In this document: positions 7,862-14,246 of the stretch, piece after piece | Numbering within the stretch: position 1 is the first letter of the stretch | Layout of the letters: the number at the start of each line of letters is the position of its first letter | Notes under the pieces: model-generated | Seen by the model: only the letters and a program-made list of their open reading frames with translations | What the model was told of the DNA's origin: nothing | The model's database searches: none | Program-made: the position numbers and the translations under genes | Origin: JBAYZQ01 sp041672385 | GTDB lineage: Bacteria > Spirochaetota > Spirochaetia > Sphaerochaetales > Sphaerochaetaceae | Direction: 5' to 3' | DNA: 23,259 nucleotides | Assembly: GCA_041672385.1 (NCBI GenBank) | Contig: JBAYZQ010000018.1 | Span: forward strand, 1-23,259

Positions 7862-7890
7862 TTGACTGTACTATATACTAAGGCTATCAT
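7862..7890 (+). promoter_or_regulatory. Promoter of the FAD oxidoreductase gene
   Basis: TTGACT (7862-7867) and TATCAT (7885-7890) with a 17-base spacer, about 70 bases upstream of the start. Each hexamer is one base from consensus. Confidence 0.55.
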
Positions 7891-7962
7891 TATTTGAGTA
7901 ATAGAGTTTAATAAATTAAAAAAAAATTATTCAATTATTAACAAATTAATGGAGGATTTGCA

Positions 7963-9003
7963 ATGAAGAGAATTGTAATAGTTGGCGGTGGAGTTGCTGG
8001 TAAGACACTTTCTTCAGCTCTTGAAGAAAATAGAAATCTGGAAGTAATATTAGTTGAACCTAAAGAATATCTTGAAGCACCATTTGCACAGTTACGCGCA
8101 TTAGTTGAACCAAAGACTTTTTCGCCATTAATTAGAAGGAAATTTTCACAGTTAATTCCTCAAGTTAAACATATCAAGAAAAAAGCGATTGGGATAAAAG
8201 AAAAAAAGCTTTTACTTGAAGATGGACTAGCTTTAGATTTTGATTTTCTTGTAATTTCCACAGGATCAAAATTTCCAAATTGGGCATACTTGAAAAGCTC
8301 AGAAATCAATATGAAAGCGCGTCAGAAAGAAGTTGTTTATGAAGCAAACAAACTTAAAAACGCCAATTCTATTATAATAATTGGTGGTGGATCGGTTGGC
8401 GTAGAGTTAGCTGGAGAAATTGCTTACCACTGGAACGATAAAAGGATAACCCTAGTTAATGCTGGAAGTAGAATTTTGGGTGGGTTAGATGAAAAAACTA
8501 GTAGGCATGCAGTCAAATTACTTGAGGCTATTGGGGTTAAAATACTAAATAATACAATTTTAACTGAAAAGGAAGGTAAATGGGTTGATGCTAAGGGAAA
8601 TTTATTTGAATCTGATTTAGTGTATCAAGCAATAGGTATGAGCATTGACAGTGATTGGATAAATGAAGATTCAGGAATTACAAAAACTGAAAAAGGGTTT
8701 ATTAAAGTTGATAATACCTTTCGAGTTATAGGACGAAATGATATTTTTGCCATTGGAGATATTGCCGATATTCCTGAAATAAAGTTAGGAGCTTTTGCAT
8801 TAAAGCATGCTCATTTAATGGAAAAGAATATAAATAGTTTAATAATTAATCCTGATGCAAAGTTAAAAACTTATAAACCGAGAAAAACAATTAGTATGAT
8901 TCCAATTGGAAAAAAAAAGGGAGCTGTACAACTTGTTTTTGGGCATCCACATTTTCTTATTGCTATAAAACAAAAAGACTTGTTTGCTTCTAAAATTTTA
9001 TAG
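7963..9003 (+). CDS. FAD-dependent NAD(P) oxidoreductase (NDH-2/AIF-like)
   Basis: 346 residues starting at an ATG behind GGAGG (7951-7955). The N-terminal FAD-binding Rossmann motif is VGGGVAG (about residues 7-13). A second nucleotide-binding motif, IIGGGSVGVELAGEIA, follows mid-protein, and FAIGDIADIPE near the C-terminus contacts FAD in the family. This is the Pyr_redox_2 architecture of AIFM2/FSP1-like and NDH-2-like NAD(P)H:quinone oxidoreductases. The protein is shorter than NDH-2 (about 400) and has no obvious C-terminal membrane helix. The electron acceptor is unknown. It has its own promoter and a downstream hairpin, so it appears to be monocistronic. Confidence 0.85.
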   Translation: MKRIVIVGGGVAGKTLSSALEENRNLEVILVEPKEYLEAPFAQLRALVEPKTFSPLIRRKFSQLIPQVKHIKKKAIGIKEKKLLLEDGLALDFDFLVISTGSKFPNWAYLKSSEINMKARQKEVVYEANKLKNANSIIIIGGGSVGVELAGEIAYHWNDKRITLVNAGSRILGGLDEKTSRHAVKLLEAIGVKILNNTILTEKEGKWVDAKGNLFESDLVYQAIGMSIDSDWINEDSGITKTEKGFIKVDNTFRVIGRNDIFAIGDIADIPEIKLGAFALKHAHLMEKNINSLIINPDAKLKTYKPRKTISMIPIGKKKGAVQLVFGHPHFLIAIKQKDLFASKIL

Positions 9004-9024
9004 GAGAAAATAGACCTATCATAT

Positions 9025-9056
9025 AAACTCACTTTTACTTTATTAAAAGCGAGTTT
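9025..9056 (+). terminator. Hairpin terminator after the oxidoreductase gene
   Basis: AAACTCACTTTTA and TAAAAGCGAGTTT form a 13-bp stem with one mismatch, 22 bases past the stop. A loose T-rich run (ACTTTTTATCTTTCTT) follows a few bases later. It probably ends the oxidoreductase transcript, with moderate certainty because the T-tract is not immediate. Confidence 0.5.
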
Positions 9057-9091
9057 GCTATACTTTTTATCTTTCTTATTTTATTATAAAG

Positions 9092-9115
9092 AAAGTATGT
9101 TATGTATCATACTTT
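9092..9115. promoter_or_regulatory. Inverted repeat upstream of gntR, candidate GntR operator
   Basis: AAAGTATG and CATACTTT are a perfect 8-bp inverted repeat around an 8-base centre. The right half contains ATGTATCATAC (9102-9112). The exact reverse complement of this word occurs at 10001-10011, at the deoC promoter. Sharing between the regulator's own leader and the adjacent aldolase promoter suggests autoregulation plus control of deoC by the GntR protein. Confidence 0.55.
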
Positions 9116-9145
9116 TCGACTTAGAGCTTTATAGGAGTGATATTT

Positions 9146-9961
9146 GTGTTAACCTTAGATTATTTTAAAAAAACTTTTGAGTTTTCCAAAATTAATAATG
9201 TACCTTTATATTCCCAATTGGCTTCTTATATAGAAATCCAAATACAAGCAGGTGTATTAAAACCCGGCGAAAAGATGCTTACTGAAAATGAATTATGTGA
9301 AGCTTTAAATATAAGTAGAACAACAGTAAGGCAGGCCTTAAGTCAAATAGTAGATGAAGGACTAATGTTTCGTTATAGAGGTAGAGGAACTTTTATTGCT
9401 GAAAAAAAAATAGAAAGAAATATTAATTATCTTTATAACTTTACAGAAAGCATAAAAAGCAATAATTTTAAACCATCATCAGAAGTATTAAATTGTAAGA
9501 AAATACTGGCAAATTCAACCATTTCTAAAATACTACAACTTCCTGAAACTTCTAAAAATGTGTTTTTTTTAGAACGTTTACGGTGTGCAAATGGTATACC
9601 GCTATTAAAGGAAAACACATATATTCCTTATTTTTTGGTTCCAGGAATTGAGGAGATTGATTTTTCGTTCTTATCTTTATACGATACTTTGAAAAATAGT
9701 TATTCCTTAAAACTTGATCACGCAACGGAAAAGATAGAAGCCATTCTTTTGAATAAAAAACTAGCAAGTCAATTACAAACTAATGAAAAAAATATGGTTG
9801 GCTATCGAATTGAACGAATTAGTAAGCTTTTAAATGGGATTCCTTATGAATTTACTTATTCAATAACAAGAGCCGATAAATGTGAATTCAAGATTGATCT
9901 TTTTGCAAATTCTAATAAGGGTAGAAATCGTATAGACTTCTCTCGAAAATTAAACCTTTAA
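9146..9961 (+). CDS. GntR-family transcriptional regulator with UTRA domain
   Basis: 271 residues. A GTG at 9137 overlaps the AGGAG ribosome site, so the GTG at 9146, eight bases after AGGAG, is the likely start. The N-terminal winged helix (about residues 18-85) shows PLYSQLASYIEIQIQAGVLKPGEKM, SRTTVRQALSQIVDEGL and RGRGTFIAEKK, typical of the HutC/UTRA subfamily. The C-terminal UTRA ligand-binding domain (about 95-250) includes LPETSKNVFFLERLRCANGI and an NGIPYEFTYSITR-type segment. It is a cytoplasmic repressor sensing a small metabolite, probably a sugar phosphate or nucleoside-derived compound given the aldolase 75 bases downstream. Confidence 0.9.
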   Translation: MLTLDYFKKTFEFSKINNVPLYSQLASYIEIQIQAGVLKPGEKMLTENELCEALNISRTTVRQALSQIVDEGLMFRYRGRGTFIAEKKIERNINYLYNFTESIKSNNFKPSSEVLNCKKILANSTISKILQLPETSKNVFFLERLRCANGIPLLKENTYIPYFLVPGIEEIDFSFLSLYDTLKNSYSLKLDHATEKIEAILLNKKLASQLQTNEKNMVGYRIERISKLLNGIPYEFTYSITRADKCEFKIDLFANSNKGRNRIDFSRKLNL

Positions 9962-9967
9962 AAACGC

Positions 9968-9996
9968 TTGCAAATTATATGTATTTCAAATATATT
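9968..9996 (+). promoter_or_regulatory. Promoter of the DeoC-family aldolase gene
   Basis: TTGCAA (9968-9973) and TATATT (9991-9996) are separated by 17 bases. The GTATGATACAT palindrome begins five bases after the -10, over the expected transcription start. Confidence 0.6.
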
Positions 9997-10000
9997 AATT

Positions 10001-10011
10001 GTATGATACAT
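10001..10011. promoter_or_regulatory. GTATGATACAT site, candidate GntR operator at deoC
   Basis: Within TGTAT-G-ATACA, a near-perfect 11-base palindrome, this word is the reverse complement of ATGTATCATAC at 9102-9112. Its position directly downstream of the -10 hexamer fits repression by steric block. Confidence 0.55.
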
Positions 10012-10036
10012 TATATACATTTGATAAGGAGAAATT

Positions 10037-10747
10037 ATGAAATTATTAAAAAAAGCTGAGCAAATGACATCAAAGGAATTAGCATCATATATTGACCAAT
10101 CCGTATTGAAGCCAGAGTTTACAGAAGAAGAAATTCGTAAATATATTCAAGAAGGAATCGATTTTGGCTGTAAAACAGTTTGTATTAATCCTGCATCCAT
10201 AAATATTGCAAGAGAATTATGTAAAGGTACAAACACAGGAATTTGTGTAGTCTGTGATTTTCCTTTCGGTTGTTCAAGTACAGAAAGTAAAGTGAAACAG
10301 GCAGAAATTATTTGCAGGGAAGGTGATGTTGAAGATTTAGATATTGTTTCTAATTATGGCTGGATTAAAAGTGGAAAATGGAATGATGTAGAAAAAGATA
10401 TTTCAGCGGTGGCCGAAGTAGCTCATAAGTATAATTCAAAACTTAAAGTAATTTTTGAAACAGATTCTTTGACTTTAGAAGAGGTCGCTAAAGCTACTGA
10501 TGTAGCTATTAAAGCAGGTGCAGATTTTGTAAAAACATCAACTGGATTTTATACCGGTGGGGATAGAGTAGGAGCTACAACAGAAGTAATTAAAACTATG
10601 ATGAAAGCTGCTAATGGAAGATGTAAAATAAAAGGTGCTGGAGGAATTAGAGATCAAAAACATTTCTTTGAATTGATTAATTTAGGAATTGATAGAATGG
10701 GAATTGGTTATAAATCAACACCTATTGTATTAGTTAAAAGTAATTAA
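10037..10747 (+). CDS. deoC: Deoxyribose-phosphate aldolase family protein (DeoC-like)
   Basis: 236 residues, starting at an ATG behind AAGGAG. DeoC splits 2-deoxyribose-5-phosphate into glyceraldehyde-3-phosphate and acetaldehyde in the cytoplasm. The Schiff-base lysine segment DFVKTSTGFYTGG and the second lysine in CKIKGAGGIRD are present. So are the KTVCINPASI, CDFPFGCSSTESK and EDLDIVSNYG stretches. The last differs somewhat from the usual EIDMVINIG, so a related aldol substrate is possible. It stands alone between a GntR-controlled promoter and a strong terminator, without the deoA/deoB genes that often accompany it. Acetaldehyde could in principle feed the alcohol dehydrogenase at the window start, but that link is speculative. 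Confidence 0.88.
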   Translation: MKLLKKAEQMTSKELASYIDQSVLKPEFTEEEIRKYIQEGIDFGCKTVCINPASINIARELCKGTNTGICVVCDFPFGCSSTESKVKQAEIICREGDVEDLDIVSNYGWIKSGKWNDVEKDISAVAEVAHKYNSKLKVIFETDSLTLEEVAKATDVAIKAGADFVKTSTGFYTGGDRVGATTEVIKTMMKAANGRCKIKGAGGIRDQKHFFELINLGIDRMGIGYKSTPIVLVKSN

Positions 10748-10769
10748 CATAAGGAAAGTTTAATTTAAG

Positions 10770-10794
10770 GGGGCGATTTCGCCCCTATTTTTTT
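10770..10794 (+). terminator. Rho-independent terminator after deoC
   Basis: GGGGCGA-TT-TCGCCCC (10770-10785) is a perfect GC-rich stem, followed by TATTTTTTT. It is the strongest terminator in the window and isolates deoC from the downstream region. Confidence 0.88.
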
Positions 10795-11245
10795 ACTTGA
10801 AGTTTATGGAATCAAATATTGAGGCCACCATTCTTAAATCATTTGTTGATAATATTTTTTTGTTGTTAATTATAACATTGTTAAAATTAATATTATCAGG
10901 CTTTGAAAGTTCATCTCTTGTTTCATATCCACTGATTATGGATACGGGAAAGACTTTTCCTTATAATTTTATATTCTTAAAATAAATATCCTTAATTTTT
11001 CCTCTTGTTTTATCAAAAGAGTATTTAGAATCAAAAATTTTAAAATCAACAAATTTTTCTTGAGCATTTTCAAATATTAAATTTTCGTAGTAAATATCAT
11101 GTACAAAAGCACGATCGGCATTATGTATGGAAATACAACTTCCGCTTTGATAACCTTCATACCCGCAAAACAATACTACGCTATTTCGGAAAACTATATT
11201 CTTTATTTCATTGCATCTTGTTTCATAACCTATTTCAAAAGCATT
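10793..11245 (-). pseudogene. C-terminal remnant of a GH28-like beta-helix glycosidase
   Basis: On the minus strand the reading frame runs from about 11245 to a TAA at 10793-10795. It is interrupted by one in-frame TAA at 10961-10963. Before that stop it reads AFEIGYETRCNEIKNIVFRN, SGSCISIHNADRAFVHDIYY, EKFVDFKIFDSKYS and GKIKDIYFKNIKL. After it, the frame continues as GKVFPVSIISGYETRD and NINFNNVIINNKKI. Repeated F/I-x-N rungs and the GYETR, SIHN and FKNI phrases are typical of right-handed beta-helix glycosidases of the polygalacturonase (GH28-related) type, and the frame resumes the same fold after the stop. Only about 150 residues of an expected 400-500 remain, with no start codon or ribosome site. 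It looks like a decayed gene that lost its 5' part. Confidence 0.75.
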
Positions 11246-11340
11246 TTACTTCAACACGTTCTGTAGGAATAGAATCTGCAATCAATAAAATGAAAGACTA
11301 CTGCAAAGTATTGCTAAAAAAGGATAAGGGGAATAAATGA
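11246..11340 (+). pseudogene. C-terminal remnant of an unidentified gene
   Basis: The plus frame ending at the TGA 11338-11340 reads TSTRSVGIESAINKMKDYCK and then VLLKKDKGNK. This is an amphipathic, protein-like C-terminus whose stop overlaps the ATG of the next gene (ATGA). Such an overlap is typical of a real operon junction. No start or recognisable domain lies upstream, because the sequence there belongs to the minus-strand glycosidase remnant. I read it as the surviving tail of a gene once cotranscribed with the DUF4380 gene. The family is not recognised. Confidence 0.5.
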
Positions 11341-12239
11341 GTCTATTAAAATTTAGTAATGTTGAATTTAGAGGCTGGAAGGATAGTTGTAAAATAGAAA
11401 CTGATAAAATTGAAATAATTATTCCAAGGATTATTGGACCTCGTATTTCCTATTTGTCTTTGAAAGGCAAAAAAAATTTAATGTATGAAGAACATGAATT
11501 TGATGGACTAAGCGATGAAGATGTTTTTCATATTTATGGAGGACATCGATTGTGGCATGGCCCTCAAGTTGGTAATAGGCCAGAGGAACCGGACAATAAA
11601 CCCATAAAGCTAAAAAAAACTAAAGATGGTCTAATACTTTTACAAGAAACTGAAAAAAAGTCTAGAATTGAAAAGAAAATGATTTTGCATATTGATGATA
11701 ATAAAATTATAACAGAGCATTTTCTGACTAATCACAATGTATGGGAGATTGAATGTACAGCTTGGGGAGTTACTACTTTAGCTGCTAATGGGATTGGAAT
11801 TATTCCCTTTTCAAAAAGAGATACACATTATTTACCCAATCAAGCTTTGACCTTTTGGCCTTGGACAAAAGCAAACGATAAGCGAATAGTTTATTTTGAA
11901 GATTTTCTTACCATTACACAGGATATAAATAATAAAGATTGGTGGAAAATGGGATTTTCAAACGATAGAGGTTGGATGGCCTACATAAAAAGAAATCAAT
12001 TATTTGTTTTACGTTTTGAAATGGATTTGGAAAAGGAATATAGCGATTATGGGTCTTCCTGTGAGTCTTTTTGTAATGAATCTTTTTTGGAATTAGAAAC
12101 AGTAAGTCAACTTTATAAAATAAAACCAGGAAAAACTGTTAGACATATTGAAAATTGGAGCCTATATGAAATTCCAAAGATACAAACCAAAAAAGATTTG
12201 GAAAAATTAGTTTCTGATTTGGACAAAAAGAAATATTAA
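11337..12239 (+). CDS. DUF4380 domain-containing protein (galactose mutarotase-like fold)
   Basis: 300 residues starting at an ATG behind AAGGGG and overlapping the upstream remnant's stop. Motifs such as IIPRIIGPRISYLSLKG, IYGGHRLWHGPQ and FLTNHNVWEIECTAWGVTTL are what I associate with DUF4380, a beta-sandwich family related to aldose 1-epimerases. Several His and Glu residues in the GGHRLWH region could form the sugar site. These genes commonly occur in polysaccharide-use loci, which fits the neighbouring glycosidase remnant. The reaction is unknown. If the deletion upstream removed its promoter, the gene may be poorly expressed. Confidence 0.75.
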   Translation: MSLLKFSNVEFRGWKDSCKIETDKIEIIIPRIIGPRISYLSLKGKKNLMYEEHEFDGLSDEDVFHIYGGHRLWHGPQVGNRPEEPDNKPIKLKKTKDGLILLQETEKKSRIEKKMILHIDDNKIITEHFLTNHNVWEIECTAWGVTTLAANGIGIIPFSKRDTHYLPNQALTFWPWTKANDKRIVYFEDFLTITQDINNKDWWKMGFSNDRGWMAYIKRNQLFVLRFEMDLEKEYSDYGSSCESFCNESFLELETVSQLYKIKPGKTVRHIENWSLYEIPKIQTKKDLEKLVSDLDKKKY

Positions 12240-12260
12240 TTCTTTGCGTTATTATTTTTA

Positions 12261-12269
12261 TGTTATAAT
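12261..12269 (+). promoter_or_regulatory. Extended -10 promoter of the tocopherol-cyclase-like gene
   Basis: TGTTATAATG provides a consensus TATAAT (12264-12269) with the TG extension one base upstream. No good -35 is spaced at 17; TTGCGT at 12244 is too close. Transcription would start near 12276, about 30 bases before the start codon. Confidence 0.5.
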
Positions 12270-12305
12270 GTTCATCGTTAGTTTCCATTATAAAGGAGAT
12301 TTTTA

Positions 12306-13268
12306 TTGAATAAACATTATAATAAGATTTTTTTTCAAGGGAAGAATAATTTTACATATAGAAGATATTTTGAAGGTTGGTATTATAAACAAGTTACTAA
12401 AGATGCCAATTATACAATAAGTTTTATTCCAGGAATAAGTTATAACAAGGTAGATCCTCATTGTTTTATACAATATATTATTTGTAATGAAAATAAAAAA
12501 CTATCTTCTTTCTATTTTAAATATGATTTGTCCGAATTTTCATACCAGAATTCTCCATTTTCAATTCAGATAAGCCAATCAACTTTTAGGGGAAAAAGTA
12601 TCAATATCAACCTTGAAAATTCTCAAATAAAAGTAAAAGGAACCCTTACTTTTGAAAATTTAGAACCTTTAAATGTTTCTTTATTTAATCCAAATATAAT
12701 GGGATTTTTTAGTTATATTCCAAAAATGGAATGCAATCATCATATAATAAGTATGAATCATAAAGTTTTAGGTAGTTTAATCATAAATAATAAAATTCTC
12801 GATTTAAATGATGGTTTTGGGTATATGGAAAAGGATTGGGGGAAATCTTTTCCAAGTGAATACATATGGCTTCAATGCAATAATTTTAGAGATTCAAAAG
12901 TAAAAATTGCCTTTTCGGCTGCTAATATTCCCTTCTTAGGTATAATTTTTAAAGGCTTTTTTTGTTCCTTATTAGTTAATGATAAAGAATATAGATTTGC
13001 TACCTATAACAGGTCAAAACTAAAAATTAAAAATGCTAAAGTTGGTAAAACAAATATAACGCTAATTAAAGGGAATCTTGAACTAAATATTTTAGCCACT
13101 GTTAATGAAGTTCAAACTCTTGCATCACCAAAAGATGGGGTTATGAACAATTCCATAAAGGAAGGGTTAGCCGGAAAAGTTTCAATCATACTTAAAGATA
13201 TCAAAACTGGGTATGAACTAATTACTACTGGTGAAAATGCTGGTATTGAAATTATGATGGAAATCTAA
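12306..13268 (+). CDS. Tocopherol cyclase-like family protein
   Basis: 320 residues, beginning at a TTG eight bases after AAAGGAG; no suitable ATG lies nearby. The N-terminal YRRYFEGWYYKQV and the central DGFGYMEKDWGKSFPSEYIW with LQCNNF are hallmarks of the tocopherol cyclase (VTE1-like) Pfam family. The family is a lipocalin-like double barrel also found in many bacteria that do not make tocopherol. There is no signal peptide or membrane helix. The role in bacteria is undetermined; binding or modification of a hydrophobic molecule is the general inference. It converges on the MerR gene with only 12 bases between stops. Confidence 0.8.
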   Translation: MNKHYNKIFFQGKNNFTYRRYFEGWYYKQVTKDANYTISFIPGISYNKVDPHCFIQYIICNENKKLSSFYFKYDLSEFSYQNSPFSIQISQSTFRGKSININLENSQIKVKGTLTFENLEPLNVSLFNPNIMGFFSYIPKMECNHHIISMNHKVLGSLIINNKILDLNDGFGYMEKDWGKSFPSEYIWLQCNNFRDSKVKIAFSAANIPFLGIIFKGFFCSLLVNDKEYRFATYNRSKLKIKNAKVGKTNITLIKGNLELNILATVNEVQTLASPKDGVMNNSIKEGLAGKVSIILKDIKTGYELITTGENAGIEIMMEI

Positions 13269-13280
13269 TAATTGTTTTAA

Positions 13281-14087
13281 TTATTTCAAAGGGAATGCAT
13301 ATTTTGAAAGAAAAACAGGGTGTTCTTCATTAAATAAAACTCCACTCAATGATTCTTGATAGTATATATCTCCTAGTTCAAGATTATTAGCTTTAGAATA
13401 TTCTTTTACACTTTTGATGATATTATCTTCATGAATAAAATCAGTGAAAACGTAAGTAACTAGATATTTGCCTTTTTTTATAGTTTTACTTCCCTTTCCC
13501 GGAGAAATAAGAGTTGAATAGGTTCCATCATAGGTATTAATAGTTCCATTTTTATCATATTTGATATCAGAAAAGGATCCATAATTTCCAACCGGATAGG
13601 TGGCTATAAGATTATTTTGTTTAATTATTTTATTAAGTGCAATTAAAGCTTTGCTATAGGTCTCATAAGAAGTGACTTTTTTCTCAAGAACAGCAATAGG
13701 TTTTTGTGGAAACTCTTTAACAATGAACTTTCCAATATTCTTTAAAGCTATTTTTATTTCAGTTTTTTCATACTTTAAAACATCCCTTCGTTCGGTTAAT
13801 TCTTTTATTTTTATATTTAGTTTTTTTTCAGTTTCATCTATTATTGAATATAAATAATCTGGAGTTTTGTCTTTTAAAAGTGTCTTTATTTTTTTTAAAG
13901 GTATTTTGGATTGTTTCAAAGAATCAATCAACAAGTAGGTTTCATACTGTGAAAAGGAATAGTAACGATAGGAATTTTTATCTTTAAAAGAAGGTTTCAG
14001 TAAATCAATTTTATCATAGTAGAGAATTGTATCCCTTGAAGTACCACACATCTTTGCAAATTCACTTATAGGAAAGTGCCCAATCAT
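13281..14087 (-). CDS. MerR-family transcriptional regulator with GyrI-like effector domain
   Basis: 268 residues on the minus strand. The winged-helix HTH occupies about residues 1-75: HFPISEFAKMCGTSRDTILYY, DLLKPSF and NSYRYYSFSQYETYLLIDSLK. A dimerising coiled coil (about 85-120, IKELTERRDVLKYEKTEIK) follows, then a GyrI-like small-molecule-binding domain. This is the BmrR/TipA-type multidrug sensor layout. The ribosome site lies in an unusual run of eight G (plus strand C at 14095-14102). The gene is divergent from a MATE efflux gene, and the shared region contains a classic MerR operator. Likely role: activation of the efflux gene in response to a hydrophobic or cationic compound. Confidence 0.9.
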   Translation of the reverse strand: MIGHFPISEFAKMCGTSRDTILYYDKIDLLKPSFKDKNSYRYYSFSQYETYLLIDSLKQSKIPLKKIKTLLKDKTPDYLYSIIDETEKKLNIKIKELTERRDVLKYEKTEIKIALKNIGKFIVKEFPQKPIAVLEKKVTSYETYSKALIALNKIIKQNNLIATYPVGNYGSFSDIKYDKNGTINTYDGTYSTLISPGKGSKTIKKGKYLVTYVFTDFIHEDNIIKSVKEYSKANNLELGDIYYQESLSGVLFNEEHPVFLSKYAFPLK

Positions 14088-14094
14088 ATTTAAT

Positions 14095-14102
14095 CCCCCC
14101 CC
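14095..14102. repeat. Homopolymer C8/G8 tract
   Basis: Eight consecutive C on the plus strand serve as the G-rich ribosome site of the MerR gene and abut the -35 of the MATE promoter. Such tracts are rare in this AT-rich sequence and are prone to slippage, which would alter ribosome-site spacing for MerR. Confidence 0.5.
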
Positions 14103-14133
14103 TTGACTGTGGAGTTACTCCATACTCTATAAT
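14103..14133 (+). promoter_or_regulatory. MerR-type 19-bp-spacer promoter with dyad operator
   Basis: TTGACT (14103-14108) and TATAAT (14128-14133) are near-perfect hexamers held 19 bases apart. Between them lies the dyad TGGAGT-T-ACTCCA. Over-long spacers with a central dyad are the established signature of promoters activated by MerR-family DNA twisting. It reads towards the MATE gene, while the MerR gene starts 16 bases to the left on the other strand. Confidence 0.85.
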
Positions 14134-14174
14134 TGTTTTAAGAAGTTAACAATAGGAAAAGGTCTGGTGATATA

Positions 14175-14246
14175 ATGGATAACCAATTAACAATAAAATT
14201 AACAAGTCGAGCTTTACTAAAAAAAACAGGTCCATCTATATGACTA
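14175..14246 (+). other. 5' part of the MATE reading frame, cut by an in-frame TGA
   Basis: An ATG at 14175, behind GGTGAT, opens the frame MDNQLTIKLTSRALLKKTGPSI. A TGA follows at 14241-14243, then Leu and the Met at 14247 in the same frame. The segment matches the expected MATE N-terminus and the start of the first membrane helix. The full-length gene therefore appears interrupted at codon 23 by a single nonsense change, a sequencing error or a read-through codon. Reinitiation at 14247 is the simplest way to a product. Confidence 0.65.

Noticed and set aside
9433..9767. Two minus-strand ORFs inside gntR
   Set aside because: Antisense shadows of a well-supported UTRA regulator; composition is not protein-like.
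10797..10985. Plus-strand 62-codon ORF after the deoC terminator
   Set aside because: The opposite strand carries a recognisable beta-helix glycosidase remnant over the same bases, and this ORF begins inside the terminator region with no ribosome site.
14241..14243. TGA read as Trp genome-wide (alternative genetic code)
   Set aside because: TGG is used for Trp throughout, and TGA ends several genes sensibly (7053, 11340, 19389), including two ATGA overlaps.
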